Part shown: positions 1 through 5,900 of the stretch, in pieces
Numbering within the stretch: position 1 is the stretch's first letter
Layout of the letters: each line of letters opens with the position of its first letter
Source: JAQGMO01 sp050954505
GTDB taxonomy: Bacteria; Pseudomonadota; Gammaproteobacteria; Burkholderiales; Burkholderiaceae_D
Direction of reading: 5' to 3'
Assembly: GCA_050954505.1 (NCBI GenBank)
Contig: JBPBPY010000361.1
Location: forward strand, 1 to 7,480
DNA: 7,480 bases
The notes under the pieces: model-generated
Seen by the model: only the letters and a program-made list of their open reading frames with translations
Database searches by the model: none
What the model was told of the DNA's origin: nothing
Made by a program: the position numbers and the translations under genes

Positions 1-825
1 GGTGCGGCCAGTCTCCAGCTGGCAGCGCATCAGGCTCACTGGCCGGCGGTCCAGCAAGCCGGTGGCCCAGCGATGAAAATGCGTGATGGCGGGCTTGGCA
101 GTGAGGTTTTCCAGCACGGCCATCTTGATGCGGTCGCGCGGATGACGGCCCATGGCGGCGTCGATCTTGCCGTTCAAGAGCGGCGTACCCCAAACCAGGG
201 CCATGTATTCCCGCTTGACAGTGCGGGCCTGCAGCTGACGCACCAGGTCGGTCTGCGCTTCCAGCGTCTTGGCCACCACCATCAAACCGCTGGTGTCCTT
301 GTCGAGCCGGTGCACGATGCCGGCCCGTGGCACGCCCACCAGCGAGGGGACGTGATGCAGCAAACCGTTGAGCAAGGTGCCTGACCAGTTGCCGGCACCC
401 GGGTGCACCACCAGGCCTGCCGGCTTGTTGATGACGATGATATGCTTGTCTTCGAAAACGATCGGCAGGTCCATTGCCTCGGGCGTAAACGCCTTTTCAT
501 CGGGCGCCGCCTGTGGCAGTATGACCACCGTTTCATCGCCGAATACCGTCACCTTGCCCCGTGCCGGTTCACCGTCGACGCTCACGAAGCCGGCGTCGAT
601 CCACTGCTGGATCCGGCTGCGCGAGTACTGCGGCACATGATTCGACAGGATCTTGTCGAGCCGCACGCCGCAGTCGTCTTCACTCAAATGCAGCGTGATG
701 GCTTCGGCCTGTGGCGGCGAAAGGTCGTGTTCGCCAGCCTCGTCGCCATCGTCCAGGCCGGCATGTTCGAGGTCGGCGGCATTCATGGGCAAGGCGCCCC
801 CAATTGGCTTCACAGCAAGTTCCAT
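1..825 (-). CDS. rluD: 23S rRNA pseudouridine synthase RluD (3' end outside window)
   Basis: The frame is open from an ATG at 825 down to base 1, giving the first 275 residues. RluD makes the pseudouridines of helix 69 in 23S rRNA (E. coli 1911, 1915 and 1917), acting on the large ribosomal subunit in the cytoplasm. An acidic N-terminal extension of about 45 residues precedes an S4 RNA-binding domain (about 53-100, with VRLDKIL and SRSRIQQWID). The RluA-family catalytic domain follows: NKPAGLVVHPG (133-143) and HRLDKDTSG (172-180), whose Asp175 is the catalytic aspartate. The window ends inside the conserved LETGRT motif, so roughly the last 60-100 residues are missing. The start is uncertain: no clear ribosome binding site precedes ATG 825, and a second in-frame ATG lies at 786 (residue 14). 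It is divergent from bamD, as in many proteobacteria. RluC is the main alternative, but this neighbour argues for RluD. Confidence 0.95.
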   Translation of the reverse strand, partial: MELAVKPIGGALPMNAADLEHAGLDDGDEAGEHDLSPPQAEAITLHLSEDDCGVRLDKILSNHVPQYSRSRIQQWIDAGFVSVDGEPARGKVTVFGDETVVILPQAAPDEKAFTPEAMDLPIVFEDKHIIVINKPAGLVVHPGAGNWSGTLLNGLLHHVPSLVGVPRAGIVHRLDKDTSGLMVVAKTLEAQTDLVRQLQARTVKREYMALVWGTPLLNGKIDAAMGRHPRDRIKMAVLENLTAKPAITHFHRWATGLLDRRPVSLMRCQLETGRT

Positions 826-835
826 CGGATATAAT
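809..835 (+). promoter_or_regulatory. candidate sigma-70 promoter for bamD
   Basis: A perfect TATAAT lies at 830-835 and TTCACA (5 of 6 to TTGACA) at 809-814, separated by 15 bases, which is shorter than the optimum of 17. Transcription would start near 842, giving a leader of about 95 bases that contains the 12-base repeats. The -35 part overlaps the first codons of rluD on the other strand, so the two promoters could interfere with each other. Confidence 0.35.
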
Positions 836-936
836 CAATCATTGTTCTATGGTGCATTCGGTCGTAATCAAACAAAACCTCAAGCAAAGCCTTAAGCAAA
901 TTCCTAAGCAATTACCTGCAAATTCCAGTAAATTCC
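826..936. promoter_or_regulatory. rluD/bamD divergent intergenic region
   Basis: This AT-rich 111-base spacer must hold most of the control signals for two divergent essential or housekeeping genes. For the rluD direction a weak candidate can be read on the minus strand: TTGATT, 16 bases, then TAGAAC (4 of 6 matches in each hexamer). Toward bamD the second half carries a 12-base repeat described separately. No strong Shine-Dalgarno sequence is visible immediately before bamD. Promoter assignments are by eye only. Confidence 0.4.
880..913 (+). repeat. 12-nt degenerate tandem repeat
   Basis: The hexamer AAGCAA recurs at 882-887, 894-899 and 906-911, exactly 12 bases apart, inside similar flanks (CTCAAGCAAAG, CTTAAGCAAAT, CCTAAGCAATT). 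A decayed fourth unit with GCAAATTCC follows off-register at 918-926. It sits in the predicted leader of bamD. It may be a protein-binding array, or slippage in AT-rich DNA. Confidence 0.6.
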
Positions 937-1740
937 ATGCAAAAAAATTCATTAAAATACCTGCTCGCGGCACTGGTCGTCTCGTTATCGGCATGTGGTG
1001 TGTTGCAAAGCGACCCGATCGACGAGACCAAAAACTGGTCAGCGCCCAAATTATACGCGGAGGCACGCGAGGAACTGCAGGGCGGCAATTTCGAAAAGTC
1101 GATCTCGCTGTTTGAAAAACTGGAATCGCGCTATCCATTCGGCACCTTTGCCACCCAGGCGCAGATGGAAATCGCCTACGCCCATTACCGCGCCGGTGAC
1201 CAAGCCCTGGCGCTGGCCGCCGTCGACCGCTTCATCAAGCTGCATCCCGGCCATCCGAATGTCGACTACATGTATTACCTGCGCGGCCTGATCACGTTCA
1301 ACGACAAGGTCAGCCTGTTCGACTTCATCGCCCCGCAAGACCTCAGCGAACGCGACCCCAAGGGTGCACGGGATGCCTTCGATTCGTTCAAGACGCTGAC
1401 CGACAAATTCCCCAACAGCCAGTACGCTGCCGACGCCAATGGCCGGTTGGCCTACCTGATCAACGCCATGGCGCAGTACGACGTCCATGTGGCCAACTAC
1501 TATTACCGCCGTGGCGCCTTTTTGGCCGCCGCCAACCGCGCCCAGATGGCAGTCAAGGAATTCAGCCAGGCTCCGGCGGTGGAAGAGGCCTTGTTCATCA
1601 TGGTGCGCTCGTATGACGCGCTGGGCATGACCGATCTGCGCGACGATGCTGACCGGGTGTTTCGCACCAACTACCCGAACAGCAAATACCTGCAAGGGCC
1701 GAATGGCAAGAAAGCCACCTGGTGGAAATTCTGGTCGTGA
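937..1740 (+). CDS. bamD: outer membrane protein assembly factor BamD (lipoprotein)
   Basis: BamD is the essential lipoprotein of the BAM complex. It sits on the periplasmic face of the outer membrane and works with BamA to fold and insert beta-barrel proteins. The 267-residue length fits the family. Residues 1-19 are a lipoprotein signal (Lys-rich start, hydrophobic stretch, lipobox LSAC), with Cys20 as the lipidated residue. The +2 residue is Gly, so no Asp retention signal is present and export to the outer membrane is expected. TPR-like helices fill the rest: WSAPKLYAEARE to KLESRYPFG (about 33-66), AQMEIAYAHYRAGD to KLHPGHP (about 70-105), then the family signature region DLSERDPKGARDAFDSFKTL and further TPRs to about 255. 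The start is fixed by the signal peptide, although the ribosome binding site is weak. It is divergent from rluD and is followed by a strong terminator, so it is probably monocistronic. Confidence 0.96.
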   Translation: MQKNSLKYLLAALVVSLSACGVLQSDPIDETKNWSAPKLYAEAREELQGGNFEKSISLFEKLESRYPFGTFATQAQMEIAYAHYRAGDQALALAAVDRFIKLHPGHPNVDYMYYLRGLITFNDKVSLFDFIAPQDLSERDPKGARDAFDSFKTLTDKFPNSQYAADANGRLAYLINAMAQYDVHVANYYYRRGAFLAAANRAQMAVKEFSQAPAVEEALFIMVRSYDALGMTDLRDDADRVFRTNYPNSKYLQGPNGKKATWWKFWS

Positions 1741-1797
1741 CCTGAGCACACGGCACTGCAGGTTCGCTGCCGCCAAAAACCGTCGCACAAAAAATTT

Positions 1798-1832
1798 CAG
1801 CCATCCGCACTTGCATGCGGATGGCTGTTTTT
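1798..1832. terminator. strong bidirectional Rho-independent terminator
   Basis: A 12-bp perfect stem (1798-1809 with 1816-1827) closes a 6-base loop (CTTGCA). TTTTT follows on the plus strand (1828-1832). An A-rich run at 1788-1796 precedes it, which reads as a T tract on the minus strand. It lies between convergent bamD and the gene at 1882-3057, so it can end both transcripts. Confidence 0.9.
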
Positions 1833-1844
1833 ACATCTGGCACT

Positions 1845-1868
1845 GGATCTGCAGCAGGATCTGCAGCG
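1845..1868. repeat. 12-nt tandem duplication
   Basis: GGATCTGCAGCA and GGATCTGCAGCG stand side by side between the terminator and the stop codon at 1882-1884. This looks like a simple replication-slippage duplication; no function can be read from it. Confidence 0.6.
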
Positions 1869-1881
1869 GGAGTTGTGCGGC

Positions 1882-3057
1882 TTACGAGAAGCTGATGTCG
1901 ATCACAGGCGCGGCAGTCAGACCCATCTGCATCGGGTTGGCCTTGCCAGCAAGCGTATCGTCATTCCACAACTTGTAGGAAGGAATGTCTGCATTCGGAT
2001 CGTCGCCGACGATCTTGCCGGCGGCGCGGAACGTGATGCTTTCAGGGTTGCCATCGTACGACTTGGAGCCGGCCACGCCACTGACGTCCGCGTTGTGCAC
2101 GGTTTCACCAGCTTTGTACGGATTATCCTGAATGGTATCTTCAAACAGGTTCTGGTTGTCATGGCTTTCACCATTCGGACCTGACGAATTGATGCGGATG
2201 CCAGGGACGTTGTTGCCGGCTTCAAAGGCTGCACTTTCGCCGGGCTTGAGCGTCATCAGGGTCGGCTTGTTGTTGGAGAAGCCAGCGGTATTGCTGCTGC
2301 CGGTGGTAAAGGCATAGGTTTGCTCGCGGTCGGTATTGTTATGCACATTGAAGATATTGCCGGTACCAGTGCCGGTATCGATCGTCTTGCCGGCATCGCT
2401 GGCCGGGTTGGCCTTGGTCGAGCCACCGAACAGATCGCTTCTGGCGGTGCCACTGCTGCCTGCACTGGCTGCTGAATCCGTGGTCGATGCAGTGGGGGAT
2501 GCGGTCGGTGAGGCGGTCGGTGAGGCAGGCGGCGTCGGCAGCTGCGAAGCCGGCTGCAGGACTGCCGCCTTGCTCACCGGTGCAGTTTCGCTGGTCGGTG
2601 TGATCGGTGCATAGGCGCCCTGATTCGAATTCGAAACGCCGCCACCACCGCCACCGCCACCACCACTGTCAACGTCGGAATCGCTGTCGGAATCACTATC
2701 GGTGTCAGTGTCGCTGCTCTTGTCGGCGGCAAGATATTTCAACAGCTTGTCGAGGAAATCGGAGCCGAGCTTGGCCTTGAGCATGTCAAGCAGCTTGCTG
2801 ATGGAATCGGTGTCATCCTTGCTGGATGTATCAAGCTTTTGACGCTTGGCCGTGCTCTCGCCGATTTCACCATCGCCAAACGCATTGCTGCTTTTCGACA
2901 GGCTGGGCGAGCCACCGTCGATATCGCCTTCGTCCTCACGTTCGCGTTTGCGATTGTGCGTTTCGGTTGTCGAGGTCGTGCTTGCCGACCGCTCAAAAAA
3001 ACTGTTGACGTCGGACGTTCCCGACTTGCCGCCCAAACCACCGATATTGGAACTCAC
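1882..3057 (-). CDS. putative HrpL-regulated, type III-secreted harpin-like/NLS-bearing effector
   Basis: I cannot assign this 391-residue protein to a named family. The start is GTG at 3057, chosen because AGGGGAAG (3062-3069) lies 4 bases upstream and a HrpL-type box lies further upstream. There is no Cys, one Trp (364), and no Sec signal or membrane segment. In order: a Ser/Gly/Asn/Thr-rich leader (1-32) with no acidic residue before Asp16, as in many type III signals; basic NRKRER (35-40); AKRQKLD (70-76), resembling the c-Myc nuclear localisation signal; an amphipathic helix (about 84-111, SISKLLDMLKAKLG then DFLDKLLKYLA); a Ser/Thr-Asp tract (116-131); nine Gly (132-140); a Pro/Ser/Thr/Ala linker with SPTA repeats (173-194); and a C-terminal domain (about 233-391) with NNT, LKPGES and VPGIRIN. 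Harpins are Gly-rich, acidic, Cys-free proteins with such helices, and some effectors carry nuclear signals. A type III role is inferred from promoter plus composition. Alternatives are an accessory harpin/translocator or another secreted protein. Confidence 0.7.
   Translation of the reverse strand: MSSNIGGLGGKSGTSDVNSFFERSASTTSTTETHNRKREREDEGDIDGGSPSLSKSSNAFGDGEIGESTAKRQKLDTSSKDDTDSISKLLDMLKAKLGSDFLDKLLKYLAADKSSDTDTDSDSDSDSDVDSGGGGGGGGGVSNSNQGAYAPITPTSETAPVSKAAVLQPASQLPTPPASPTASPTASPTASTTDSAASAGSSGTARSDLFGGSTKANPASDAGKTIDTGTGTGNIFNVHNNTDREQTYAFTTGSSNTAGFSNNKPTLMTLKPGESAAFEAGNNVPGIRINSSGPNGESHDNQNLFEDTIQDNPYKAGETVHNADVSGVAGSKSYDGNPESITFRAAGKIVGDDPNADIPSYKLWNDDTLAGKANPMQMGLTAAPVIDISFS
2476..2541 (-). 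repeat. Ser-Pro-Thr-Ala repeat tract with 12-nt DNA repeat
   Basis: Inside the 391-residue protein, residues 173-194 contain three successive SPTA units. In the DNA, GCGGTCGGTGAG occurs twice in tandem (2501-2524), with diverged copies on both sides. A Pro/Thr/Ser/Ala stretch like this is a typical extended linker between domains. Twelve-base units add or lose four residues without changing frame. Confidence 0.7.
2638..2712 (-). repeat. Ser-Asp tract followed by poly-Gly run
   Basis: Codons 116-131 alternate Asp with Ser or Thr, and codons 132-140 are nine glycines in a row. Both come from simple trinucleotide or hexanucleotide DNA. The tract is a likely flexible acidic linker between the amphipathic helix and the C-terminal half. 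Confidence 0.75.
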
Positions 3058-3061
3058 GATT

Positions 3062-3069
3062 CTTCCCCT
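3062..3069 (-). promoter_or_regulatory. Shine-Dalgarno site of the 391-residue gene
   Basis: The minus strand reads AGGGGAAG four bases before the GTG start at 3057. This purine-rich site supports GTG as the true initiation codon and links the gene to the HrpL-type promoter about 37 bases further upstream. Confidence 0.65.
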
Positions 3070-3105
3070 TTTAAATGTCCGTAGACGTTGATGCAGCCTT
3101 GGTAA

Positions 3106-3134
3106 TGAGTGGGAATGACCAGTCGCGAAGTTCC
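3106..3134 (-). promoter_or_regulatory. HrpL-type (hrp box) promoter
   Basis: On the minus strand GGAACT (3134-3129) is followed by exactly 16 bases and CCACTCA (3112-3106). This matches the consensus for the ECF sigma factor HrpL, GGAAC(C/T)-N15/16-CCACNNA, at every defined position. It is oriented toward the gene starting at 3057. Transcription would begin near 3100, leaving a leader of about 40 bases with a Shine-Dalgarno site in place. HrpL boxes drive type III secretion structural and effector genes in Pseudomonas, Erwinia and related hrp group I systems, and HrpL is also known in Herbaspirillum. The hrpL gene is not in this window. Confidence 0.8.
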
Positions 3135-3278
3135 TTTAATGCAATTTTATTTATTTACGGTTGGATACAATCCCTTGCTTCGCCAGCGAGGCCAGCTCTT
3201 GTTCGGATCGGCGGCAGCCCGCCTACCCAGTGGCCGTGACCTGGTCTGATTGCCAATATTCACACGCCGGGACCGCCG
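3135..3278. other. intergenic region upstream of hrp box, downstream of yaaA
   Basis: Between the hrp box and the yaaA stop codon I see no credible gene, hairpin terminator or second promoter. An AT-rich patch (about 3136-3160) lies directly upstream of the hrp box. A direct repeat GCCAGC (3182-3187 and 3191-3196) is too short to interpret. Without a visible terminator, yaaA transcripts could run into the effector gene in the same direction. Confidence 0.4.
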
Positions 3279-4049
3279 TTACGGTTTTCGCCGGAACACC
3301 CAGCGGGCCGGCGTGGAGGCCCGTTCGTTGTAGGCATAACCATCGGTTTCAAAATTCTTCAGCTTTTCCGGATCGGTCAGATGTCTGACCGTGGCATGGC
3401 GCGCCATGCTGCCGCGCGCCCGCTTGGCGTAAAACGAAATGATCTTGTACTGGCCATTTTTCCAGTCCTCGAATACCGGCGTGATCACCGGCACGGTCAA
3501 TAGCGCTGGCTGCACCACCTTGAAGTATTCTTCCGAAGCCAGATTGATCAGCGCGCGCGCTTTCACCTTGGCGACCTGCTTGTTCAATGCCAGCGTGACG
3601 CTGTCGCCCCAAAACGCATACAGGTCGCGCCCGCGCGGGTTTTGCAGACGTGTGCCCATCTCCAGGCGGTAAGGCTGCATCCAGTCGAGCGGGCGCAGCA
3701 GGCCATACAGACCGGAAAGGATGCGCAGGTGTGCCTGTGCATGCATGAGCTGGGGTTCGGACAGCGTGGACGCGTCGAGTCCGTCGTAGACGTCGCCATT
3801 GAATGCCAGCACAGCCTGTTTGGAATTGTGTTTGGTAAATCGCGGCGACCAGGATGCAAAGCGTTCGGCATTGAGCTGGGCCAGCGGGTCGGAAACATGC
3901 ATCATGCTGCCGATCTGTGCCGGCGTGAGAAGACGCAAGGTGTCGATCAACTCGGCTGATTGCTTGATAAAATCGGGCTTGCCGTGCTGGTCCGTTGCCG
4001 CGGGCGTGGTGTAATCGAGCGTCTTGGCCGGCGATAAAACAATCAGCAT
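3279..4049 (-). CDS. yaaA: peroxide stress protein YaaA (DUF328/UPF0246)
   Basis: YaaA is a cytoplasmic DNA-binding protein that limits Fenton damage during hydrogen peroxide stress by lowering free iron; in E. coli it belongs to the OxyR regulon. The 256-residue product covers the whole family: MLIVLSPAKTLDY at the N-terminus, LAFNGDVYDGLDA, RILSGLYGLLRPLDWMQPYR, GRDLYAFWGD, NLASEEYFKVV, and near the C-terminus FYAKRARGSMARH. I chose ATG 4049. An AGGA lies eight bases before it and the family normally starts MLI. The ATG at 4058, three codons upstream, is adjacent to the same AGG and would have no usable ribosome binding site. It is divergent from the PIN gene with only 26 bases between starts. 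No OxyR site was recognised. Confidence 0.95.
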   Translation of the reverse strand: MLIVLSPAKTLDYTTPAATDQHGKPDFIKQSAELIDTLRLLTPAQIGSMMHVSDPLAQLNAERFASWSPRFTKHNSKQAVLAFNGDVYDGLDASTLSEPQLMHAQAHLRILSGLYGLLRPLDWMQPYRLEMGTRLQNPRGRDLYAFWGDSVTLALNKQVAKVKARALINLASEEYFKVVQPALLTVPVITPVFEDWKNGQYKIISFYAKRARGSMARHATVRHLTDPEKLKNFETDGYAYNERASTPARWVFRRKP

Positions 4050-4075
4050 CTGAGTCATCCTGAAAAAAGTTCACC

Positions 4076-4540
4076 ATGATACCGAATCGCATCGTGCTCG
4101 ACACCAACGTCTGCCTCGACCTGTTCGTCTTCCACGATCCGCGCTGGGCAACCCTGCTGGCGGCACTGGAAGCCGGTACGGTCGAAGCGATCACACGCAG
4201 CGATTGTCGCGATGAGTGGCTCATCGTGCTGGAATACCCGCATCTGCCCCTGGATGAACGCTCGCGTGCCTGGGCAATTGCCGCATTCGACCGCCTGATC
4301 GCTCTGGCGCCGGCGCCGGCACCAGGCGTGGCAGCCTTGCTGCCGCGATGCAGTGACAAGGACGACCAGAAATTCCTCGAACTGGCACGCGATGGGCGTG
4401 CAGCCATCCTGGTTACCAAGGACCGGGCGTTGCTCAAGCTGGCACGCAAGACCGCCAGGGCCGGCATGTTTGCCATCATCAAACCGGAGGCGTGGGCCGT
4501 GGCCAGCACCATGCAGGGCCACGGCCAGACAAACGGATAG
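4076..4540 (+). CDS. PIN-domain ribonuclease, toxin-like (PIN_3 type)
   Basis: The protein has 154 residues, the usual size of a single PIN domain. PIN proteins are metal-dependent RNases; many are VapC-like toxins. Candidate acidic metal ligands are all present: Asp9 in VLDTNVCLDLF, Glu47 in DEWLIVLEY, Asp94 and Asp97 in CSDKDDQKFLELA, and Asp116 in LVTKDRALL. This layout best fits the family annotated as putative toxin-antitoxin component, PIN family. No antitoxin-sized gene lies beside it: yaaA is immediately upstream on the other strand and an aminotransferase follows 82 bases later. It may therefore be an orphan or have a housekeeping RNA role. The ribosome binding site is weak (GAAAAAAG). 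It may be co-transcribed with the downstream aminotransferase. Confidence 0.85.
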   Translation: MIPNRIVLDTNVCLDLFVFHDPRWATLLAALEAGTVEAITRSDCRDEWLIVLEYPHLPLDERSRAWAIAAFDRLIALAPAPAPGVAALLPRCSDKDDQKFLELARDGRAAILVTKDRALLKLARKTARAGMFAIIKPEAWAVASTMQGHGQTNG

Positions 4541-4622
4541 AATAGCCAGTTGCAGCGGCACAGCGCTTGCCGCGCTGGTTCGACAACCATGTGCCCATCA
4601 ACAATCGTCCCTGAAAACACGT
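4541..4622. other. spacer between PIN gene and aminotransferase
   Basis: This 82-base spacer contains no hairpin followed by a T run, so readthrough from the PIN gene is plausible. A TAGAAT resembling a -10 element overlaps the PIN stop codon, but no matching -35 is visible at the right distance. The site before ATG 4623 (CTGAAAACACGT) is a poor ribosome binding site. Confidence 0.3.
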
Positions 4623-5864
4623 ATGAACAATCCAGACCTTGCGCAGTCGGCCGGCGCCAATATCGACAGCGTCGCTCCTCAGCCGGAACAAAGCCCGCCC
4701 GCGGCGGTCGCGTTGCGCCCACTGGTCTCGCGTTTGCCCAACGTCGGCATGACGATTTTTTCCGTCATGTCGACACTGGCCATGGAAAACAATGCCGTCA
4801 ATCTGGGCCAGGGCTTTCCCGATTTTGGTTGCGACCCGCAGCTGATTGACGCCGTCCATGACGCCATGGCAGCCGGTCACAACCAGTACACACCCATGCC
4901 GGGTGCTGCCGAGCTGCGCCGTGCCATTGTCGCCAAGATCGCTGCCATCTATGGCCGCAGTTATGACGCCAACACCGAAATTACCGTCACCACCGGCGCC
5001 ACCCAGGCCATCCTGACGTCGATCCTGTGCTGCGTGCATCCGGGTAAGGAAGTCATCGTCATCGAGCCCGCCTACGACAGTTATGTGCCAGCCATCGAAC
5101 TGGCCGGCGGCGTACCGGTGTTCGTGCAGATGGCGCTGACGTCGTCGGGCTATGCAATTCCCTGGGACCAGGTGCAGGCCGCCGTCACCGGCAAGACCCG
5201 GCTGATCATCGTCAACTCGCCGCACAATCCGACCGGCTCCGTCATGCAGCAGGCCGACATCGACGCGCTCGCCGCCATCGTGCGCGGCACCGAAATCCTG
5301 ATCCTGTCCGACGAAGTCTATGAACACATGGTCTTCGATGGTGCCCGTCACGAGTCGCTGTGCCGCCATGCCGAGCTTGCGGCGCGCAGCTTCGTGGTTT
5401 CCAGCTTCGGCAAGACCTATCATGTGACCGGCTGGAAGATCGGTTACGTCGCCGCGCCGGCGGCACTGACGGCAGAACTGCGCAAGGTTCATCAATACAA
5501 TGTGTTTTCCGTCAATGCGCCGATGCAGTTCGGCCTGGCCAACTACATGGCCAATCCGGCGCCGTATCTCGATCTGCCGGCGTTTTACCAGCACAAGCGC
5601 GACCTGTTTCGCGCCGGCCTGGCAAAAACCCGCTTGCGCTTGCTGCCCTGCGACGGCACCTATTTTCAATGCGTCGATTATTCAGGCGTCTCATCGCTGT
5701 CGGAAAATGCCTTTGCCCGCTACCTCACTGCCGAAGTCGGGGTGGCAGCCATTCCGGTGTCGGCGTTCTACCACCAGCCGCGCGAGTCAGCCATTGTGCG
5801 CTTTTGTTTTGCCAAGCAGGATGAAACCCTGCAGCGCGCCCTCGAACGACTGGCGACAGTCTGA
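4623..5864 (+). CDS. ybdL: PLP-dependent class I/II aminotransferase, YbdL/methionine aminotransferase type
   Basis: The 413-residue product is a fold-type I aminotransferase that closely resembles E. coli YbdL. YbdL prefers methionine, histidine and phenylalanine as amino donors and belongs to the kynurenine-aminotransferase-like group. Shared signatures are INLGQGFPDF-like VNLGQGFPDF (59-68), NQYTPMPG (87-94), VTTGATQAI (122-130), NSPHNPTG (198-205, cofactor-binding Asn202), SDEVYEH (229-235, Asp230 for the pyridine nitrogen), SSFGKTYHVTGWKIGY (260-275, Schiff-base Lys264) and IVRFCFAK (391-398, Arg393 for substrate carboxylate). A Pro/Ala-rich extension of about 30 residues precedes the YbdL-equivalent start. 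ATG 4623 is chosen because the longer upstream frame overlaps the PIN gene. It probably shares an operon with the crotonase 36 bases downstream. Exact substrate is inferred. Confidence 0.9.
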   Translation: MNNPDLAQSAGANIDSVAPQPEQSPPAAVALRPLVSRLPNVGMTIFSVMSTLAMENNAVNLGQGFPDFGCDPQLIDAVHDAMAAGHNQYTPMPGAAELRRAIVAKIAAIYGRSYDANTEITVTTGATQAILTSILCCVHPGKEVIVIEPAYDSYVPAIELAGGVPVFVQMALTSSGYAIPWDQVQAAVTGKTRLIIVNSPHNPTGSVMQQADIDALAAIVRGTEILILSDEVYEHMVFDGARHESLCRHAELAARSFVVSSFGKTYHVTGWKIGYVAAPAALTAELRKVHQYNVFSVNAPMQFGLANYMANPAPYLDLPAFYQHKRDLFRAGLAKTRLRLLPCDGTYFQCVDYSGVSSLSENAFARYLTAEVGVAAIPVSAFYHQPRESAIVRFCFAKQDETLQRALERLATV

Positions 5865-5900
5865 CCATGCCAATCCAACCCATTACCACAAGGCAGTGCC

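Noticed and set aside
1051..1788. 245-codon minus-strand open frame opposite bamD
   Set aside because: It lies antisense to bamD, which is supported by its lipobox and TPR structure; its Val/Gly/Gln-rich sequence fits no family I know.
2476..2712. Possible CRISPR-like array because of short repeats
   Set aside because: The units are 6-12 bases with no unique spacers and encode in-frame Ser-Asp, Gly and SPTA tracts, so this is protein-coding low complexity.
4050..4058. Alternative yaaA start at ATG 4058
   Set aside because: The only AGG is one base away from this ATG, too close for a ribosome binding site. ATG 4049 has the right spacing and matches the usual family N-terminus.
4531..4545. 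TAGAAT as a promoter for the aminotransferase
   Set aside because: No -35-like hexamer is found 16-18 bases upstream; a lone -10 match is common by chance.
4353..4622. Upstream extension of the aminotransferase frame by 90 codons
   Set aside because: It overlaps the PIN gene in another frame and has no resemblance to the family; the enzyme begins properly from ATG 4623.
3349..4722. 457-codon minus-strand open frame across yaaA and the PIN gene
   Set aside because: It is out of frame with yaaA and PIN, both of which have clear family motifs. The translation is Arg/Ala/Pro/Ser-rich, as expected for a high-GC shadow frame.
4479..5669. 396-codon minus-strand open frame opposite the aminotransferase
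   Set aside because: It is antisense to a gene with all PLP-enzyme motifs; the product is Gly/His/Arg/Asp-rich with no recognisable domain and no ribosome binding site noticed.
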